From positions 1,674,001 to 1,738,000 of the forward strand of contig NC_018391.1 of NCBI RefSeq assembly GCF_000208865.1: a stretch of DNA of 64,000 nt. The letters run 5' to 3'. The position numbers were made by a program, and so were the translations under genes. The notes beneath the pieces were generated by a model, which was not told where the DNA came from, made no database searches, and saw only the letters and a list, made by a program, of their open reading frames with translations. The stretch comes from Neospora caninum Liverpool. Its lineage: Eukaryota; Apicomplexa; Conoidasida; Eucoccidiorida; Sarcocystidae. Below are positions 58,505 to 64,000 of this stretch, one piece after another (the first letter of the stretch is position 1; each line of letters opens with the position of its first letter).

Positions 58505-61500
58505 ACATGAGTGTGTATAACGAGGGATACGAGTGCGCAAATAATCTGTGTCGGAAGCTGTCGAATCCGAGAAGTTTGCCGTGCTCCAGAGGGGACGAGG
58601 GACAGAGGACGAGTCACAGTCTCTTTGTGTGGAGCGGGAGGAGACTCACTGGTGGAAGCTGTCAGGCGCGACGGCGAGTCGGGCAGCCAAGGCGAAGAGA
58701 ACTGCCTCGGCTGTTTCGCGCACTGTCTCCGCTGCATTCTGCAGGGTTGGAAATTGCGGAGATGCCGCGATCGCCCCCTGGAGGCGAATTGCGGCCTCTT
58801 CCCGCCCTTCATCCGCTCGTTCGGGTGCCCCGGTCTCTCCCATCCACACTCGCAGACCGTCGTTCGCCGCGTCTGCCGACAGACCTGCGAGAGGAGAAGC
58901 GGGAGACGAAGAGGAAGGACGTGGCAGAGGGAGGAGGGAGAGGCAGGTGAGCGAGACGAGTCGCCTGAAGTCAAAGAGAAGAGCTCGGAGAGAGAGAGGG
59001 ACGCAGAAAAACATTTGTGCCGCGTGGAACAGATTGGGCACAGTCTCCAGCTGCTGGCCAAGTGTACATACACCTTGGAGGGAGACGGGGGGAACGATGG
59101 TGGAGGGGAAAACCCGCAGATCGGGGTCTGTCTCGGCGGAGAGGCTGCAGGCGGCGGGCTGAGACTGGAGCAAATATCGAGCATGTTGACTCTCGAGGCG
59201 GCTCTTCAGGTGACACCAGAGAGGCAGCTGCAGGCCTTCGAGGGCCTGTAAAAAAAGAAAAAGCGTCATTTCGCGGAACACCGCACACGCGCGAGAAGTA
59301 TAAAGGCTGGACATACACCAAGAAGAAACCCGCCGGGTTCGCAAGCTTTAACGAGGCAATCGGAAGGCCGCCTGAGAAGGCCGTGAGGTCTGTATGATGG
59401 CTTTCGAGCGCTGGCGCGAATAAGCCAGACTCTTCGCCTCGCCATGCAACCACAAAAGGGAAACGTAGGACACAAACTCATTTCTCCACGTCGAGTTCGT
59501 TCCGCCGTTGGGAAGGTGAACCAGCGTTACGGTGGAGTCAGCCCAGGTCCCGTTTCGTTCCACTGCATGCCTGTACTAGTTCGAATCGACATTCATCTAT
59601 TCCGTAAACACCCAAGTCATGCAAATACGTGAACGGGTGTCCTTTTGCGTCTGACCATGAATAAACGTATATATATGTATGACTAGGTGTAGCTTCGTTT
59701 CAAACACGGAAGGCTGTAGAAGAACATGAGATTTAAAAATCCCGATTCTGGGGCCTTTCCCCGTTGGTTTCTGTCCTGGGAGCTGACCTCGCTGAGATTT
59801 TGGATCCCGTTTCTGACAACCATCAGTTGTCGGATTGCCGCTCGTCGCCGTGCTTCTCTCGCGTTCCCTCCGTGGTCACCTTCCCCCTCTTCAATCTCTC
59901 CTGCGCGCGTCAAGAAAGCAACCTCTTCTGCCGTTCGGAAGAGCTGTCCGAAGAGATGCAGGAGAGCCTCGGTTGTCGGCAGCCTGTCGGCTGGGAAGCG
60001 TGGCGCGCGCCAAAAAGTGTCTCCTCCTCTTGCTTCATCTGGGGCGCTTCTGTGCAGCCCCGTTCCGTTTTTCTCGCGCGCGAGAGCGAGATCGATTTCC
60101 TCCTGGAGCGTGGCGCATGCCCACCGCAACGCTTCGGCTTTCACGGTGATGGGAAGAAGAAGCGAACACGCGTCCGCCTCTTGGCGAGACGCGTCCTGTT
60201 GCACTTCGCTGTCTCGTCCAGTTGTCGCTTCGAGCTCCGCCGCGTTCCGTGTCCCCGCATCGTCCTCGGAGAGAAAGGCCCCTTGCTTTCCGGCGCGCGT
60301 TCCGAGAGCACAGAGGACGGCAGCAGACTCGACGCGCGCCCCCTGGTGTCTGTACAGCCGAAGCAGCACGTCGCCTTGGGCGGCTCTGCCGCTCCGGAAG
60401 AAGCGGCGGTGGAGATACACCTGAAGGGTTCGGAGCGCCGCGGGAGTGAGCGTCGCTGGCTCGTCTCGAGGCCACGACGCGTCTGCGTCCATGTCGTCGC
60501 ATGCAGACAACGGCGAAAAGGAAGAAGGCCAGGGGAAGGAAGGCGCGAGGGACGCAGGCGAGGTATGGTGCGTCGGGTTTCCCCCTCCCCCGCCGCTCGC
60601 AATTTCAGGTGTACATACACCCCTGTCCAGACTCTGGCGAACGAGACGCTCGAGAGCCGAGACAACGTATTCGTTTCCCGGGGGGAGAAAAGGCCCAAAG
60701 ACGCCGAACGCACGCGCTTCGGCAACGCGGCTGCTCGCCGTTCGCGCTGTCTCCTCTCCGTTTCCTGTCTCTCCGCTGCCCGTCGGCGTCCCTGGCGTGT
60801 CGGGAAGCGGCGGGAGCTGAAGCGTATAGACACTGAAGAGCTGGTCGAGAGCCGCCCATTGCAGCTGCTCCAGTGCAGCGCGTTTTCTTTCCTCCCGTTC
60901 GCCCCGCTGCTCGCAGGTCTCCACTTCCGCCTCTGGCCGTCCGGCTTCCCCGTCTTGGAAGAAAGCGTCTTCCGGAATTTCATAGTTGAGAATGCACACG
61001 AGGTACTGTGCCCAGGCCTGGGCCAGGAACAACGGAAAGTGCGTCGCAACCTCGCCCTTCTCTCGCGCGCTCTTGCGCTCGGCCTCCTTCGCCGCCCCCC
61101 GACCCAACGCCTCTCCAAAGGCCCTCGCAATCATCTCTGGGCGAGCTAGAGAAGACGAAGCGGGAGAAGAGGAGGGGGAACCCAGCCGGAGCGATGCGAA
61201 AAGAAGACGCAGCGCGAAGTGGAGGGCTATCACGGGATAAGGACGGTTTGTGGAAGCAAGGAAATGCTCCATGGCCGTGACGAAGAAAGACTCCTGCACG
61301 GAAGAAACAGAAACAGAAAACGCACATTTGTTTTGTACGCATCCGGCACCAGGCGCACGCAGGCATGTGCAACGCGACTAGCTGCAGGAACGTGTGCTCA
61401 TTCTTAGGTATTCATATATAATACCGTACCTAGATGCACCGTCAGACACGTGCAACGTGTCGGGATGTACACCTCGATACACGCATATTGCCCTACACAC

Positions 61501-64000
61501 AGCCATGAGTGGCGAGGAATTTGCCTGGCTTCGCGACTGCGCGTCCCTCTGCGACTACGCCACAATCCTGCACTGTGAATGCACTCGCCTGACTGAATCC
61601 AGGGAAAGCAGCAAAGAGATCGGCGACAAAGAGAGAAAGACGCCTGCATGACGACAAGGTTGCTGCAGCGCAGTTGTCTTTTCTCTCCGCGTGCCACCAA
61701 CGAGGGAGAAGAAGCGAGACACTGCAAGTCGCCGCCAGCCTGCGAGAAGAGCGAACGCGAAGCAGGAAGCAAAGCTGACGTCGGATCCGGCAGACACACG
61801 CGGCGGAGACACGGGAAACCGACGGCGGAACGCCGCGCGAAAAAACAGCCGTCTCCAGAAAGCGTCACCAACTGAGGACTGGATCGCCGGACGGACTCCA
61901 TGCGGACGCAGAAGGTGCATGCAGGCAGAACATCCGGAATGAAAAGGAACGGCTTACGGCACAGATAGGCCACTGAAGAGTGGAATGAGAGAGCGAAACA
62001 CTAGAGGACGGACTTTGCATGAGGAAGATCCAGCGGGAAACAACGCAAAACAAAGGCAAGAAACCGCGTCGGTTTCTGCGGAGCCGCAGGGACGCAGAGA
62101 GCTAGCGACTGGAGAAGAGAAGGAAAGAGAGAAACGAGCGGCAGGGTACGAAAAGAAGGGCACGACCCCAACTCCCAACCCCAGCAGAAGCGAAGCCTTT
62201 CCCCACCATGGCAAGGAGGCACAGAGGCGGCGTGTGAGACTCCCAGGACGCTGAGGAGCAGGGTCGAGAAGAAGGAGCGCATGCATAACCCTTCTACAGA
62301 GATCGTCTTCTGAGTCTCCGCAGGCGAGTGCGTCTCGCTCTCTCTCTCTGTGCGGCGCCGCAAGCTCCTTGCCGAGCTTCTGACACGAGAGCAGCGACCG
62401 GAGCGGGGTGTGGAGGAGGCGAGCGAGACCCGAGGGGCGGGAAGCGCGACGCTCTGGCGCCCCTGTTCTCGAATCACAGGCTTCTTCTGAGGCGTCTTGC
62501 GTCGCGGGGTTCTGACCGTCGTCGCTCTCTTCACTCGCGTTGCCTGCGAGCCGAAACCAAAAGTGTTGCTGGCGGGCGGGCGAGAACTCGTGGACCAGGA
62601 GGAAGAGGTAGACGATCTCGCGCGCCTTCAGAAGGCTCAAGGTCAGGCCCAGCAAGAGCATCTCCTGTCTGCGGTACTGCGCCTTCACCGAGTTGCGCCG
62701 CTCCCCGCGCCCTGCCCCGTCTGCGCACTGTGGCGCGTCGGATGGAGACAAGACGGCCAGCAACGCCTTCCTCGCGCGCGCGGCTGCGTCGCCCTCGTTG
62801 TAGGTTGACGAGGGCGGCAGGCGCAGCAGAGCAGCCGGCGAGAGCGGCGACGCGAGGAGCGCCGCAATGAAGGAGAGACTCGCGGTGGGAAGACACTGCA
62901 GGTAGAGGAAGCGAAGGACTGCGTTCAGCTGATCGTACACCGTAGCCAAGTACGCGGCATTCCATCGAACAGAGACAGGGTAGAGTTTCGGTGGAAGCGA
63001 CGACGGGCACGTCGGAGACGACGGAGACAGGAGCGAGCCGGAGACGCTCGGATCCAGAAGCTGCAACCAGACAAGAGAGGAAACGTGGACGCGAGAGCGC
63101 ATGCGCTGGAGGGACAAACACCCCCGAGGGGCAGAGAAGCGAGTTCAGGGAGCGAGGGAAAGAGATGAGGAATGGGAAAGGAACGACCGAGCAGACAGAA
63201 CGAGGAGGCAAAACGTTGAGAATATGGAAAGTCCAGATCAAAGAAAACGGTGGTCAGGGCGACAGGGACGCACGCCAGGTGAAGCAGCGGCTGAACACAG
63301 TGAAGGATCGTCGGGGAAGGATTGTCTTGAGAGCACAGAAGCGCCGTGGATCGAGGATGGACGAGACGAGAACGCGGAAGAATGAAAGCTCCTTTCGTAT
63401 TCAAATCCTGGCGGCCTGTTGGCGTTCAGCTTCGGCCGGAGACACGCCTTTTGTGTGATACCCCCCCCCCCCCCCCCCATTTCGAGAATCTCCACCGTTT
63501 CCCCGGCGCTCACTGAAGGGTTGAGCATGCAGATGGGCCAGTCGGCGATGCGGCGGAGCAGAAGCACCGCGTTGGCTGCCAGGCCCTCGAGCCACGGCGC
63601 GACTTGTTCGTCTGGCGACTCGTCTCGCTTAGCTGCCGAACCTCGTGGCGAAGGCGCTGCCTCCATCTGCGCTTCACTGCGGCGCACGTCTCTCGCCTCG
63701 CGTTCTTCTTCCGTCCACCACCCGAGGCTGGCGTCGTCTTCGCCCTCTCCGGATCCGGCATCGGGTTCCCTCTCTCCGCTCTCGATCTGTCCGCGGTCAG
63801 GCTGAGGGGGGCTGCCGAGAGCGCGGCGCGACTGCGCGTGGCGAGGCCGCCCAGTGGGCGTCGAGAGGTGGAGCCGGCGCAGGAAGAAGACTGGCTGCAG
63901 CCCGGGCTGCGCCGCCTGCTGGGTGGTCCCGAGCGGCTCGGGGGAGAGCGAGAAGAAGAGGCCGAGAGCGGCGTTCTCGCTCGTCTGCGCGCCCTCGCGC
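57001..64000 (-). CDS. Large helical protein of unknown function, 5' partial
   Basis: Exons 64000-63514 (open at the window edge, donor TCA|GTGAGC), 63060 to about 62290, 61293-59788 (donor GTCAGC), 59245-58650 (donor GTGAGT) and 57877-57001 (TAA) join in phase. The donor at 62290 (AGG|GTTATG) is weak. A stronger GTAAGC near 61960 would need another small exon. About 1,240 residues are in the window. The protein is rich in Leu/Ala amphipathic helices, for example [36 protein letters not shown] and [20 protein letters not shown], broken by acidic and Gly-rich inserts. No enzyme motif is visible. The size and all-helical C-terminal part recall scaffold nucleoporins (Nup155/Nup170) or other alpha-solenoids, but I have no diagnostic motif, so treat this as hypothetical. 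Confidence 0.6.
58378..58506. repeat. Compound ATAC/TA microsatellite in an intron
   Basis: (CATA)n/(CGTA)n tetranucleotides grade into (TA)n. It lies between the last two exons of the helical-protein gene. Confidence 0.95.
63461..63478. repeat. C18 homopolymer tract in an intron
   Basis: Eighteen C on plus (G18 on the coding strand), 36 bases downstream of the GTGAGC donor at 63514. Length may be unreliable in the assembly. Confidence 0.95.

Overview
This is nuclear DNA from a coccidian apicomplexan, most likely Toxoplasma gondii or a close relative (Hammondia, Neospora). The signs are GC-rich exons broken by short introns, very long low-complexity protein linkers, abundant TGCATGC motifs, TA microsatellites in introns and leaders, an oocyst-wall-type cysteine-rich protein and a heptatricopeptide-like organellar RNA-binding protein. 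The species was not determined by any search.

Layout, left to right. (1) 761-5648, minus: a heptatricopeptide-like (HPR/RAP class), probably mitochondrial protein, open at the left edge. (2) 8212-28237, minus: a seven-exon gene that I assemble in phase into about 5,790 residues. It follows the domain order of alpha-glucan, water dikinase (GWD): two CBM45-type starch-binding modules, the helical middle, the phosphohistidine domain and the PPDK-N-type ATP domain. Nearly all catalytic residues appear to be replaced. (3) 30990-31061, minus: tRNA-Pro(AGG). (4) 31737-36307, plus: a seven-exon TPR protein of 666 residues with a probable mitochondrial presequence. (5) 38250-40546, minus: a secreted oocyst-wall (COWP-type) cysteine-repeat protein of 512 residues. 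(6) 44100-46940, plus: a kelch-BTB protein of 646 residues, a candidate Cullin-3 adaptor. (7) 48657-56534: a satellite array of about 141 units of 55 bp in three blocks (forward, inverted, forward) with a 100-N gap. (8) 57001-64000, minus: a large helical protein of unknown function, open at the right edge.

The genes do not form an operon. The oocyst wall gene and the kelch-BTB gene are divergent and share a 3.55-kb upstream region. The GWD-like and TPR genes are also divergent, with the tRNA between them. TPR and oocyst wall genes converge. The GWD-like protein fits coccidian biology, because amylopectin is stored in bradyzoites and sporozoites. Its eroded active site suggests a starch-binding pseudoenzyme or scaffold rather than a working dikinase. 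This and the inverted satellite array are the two most interesting features of the window.
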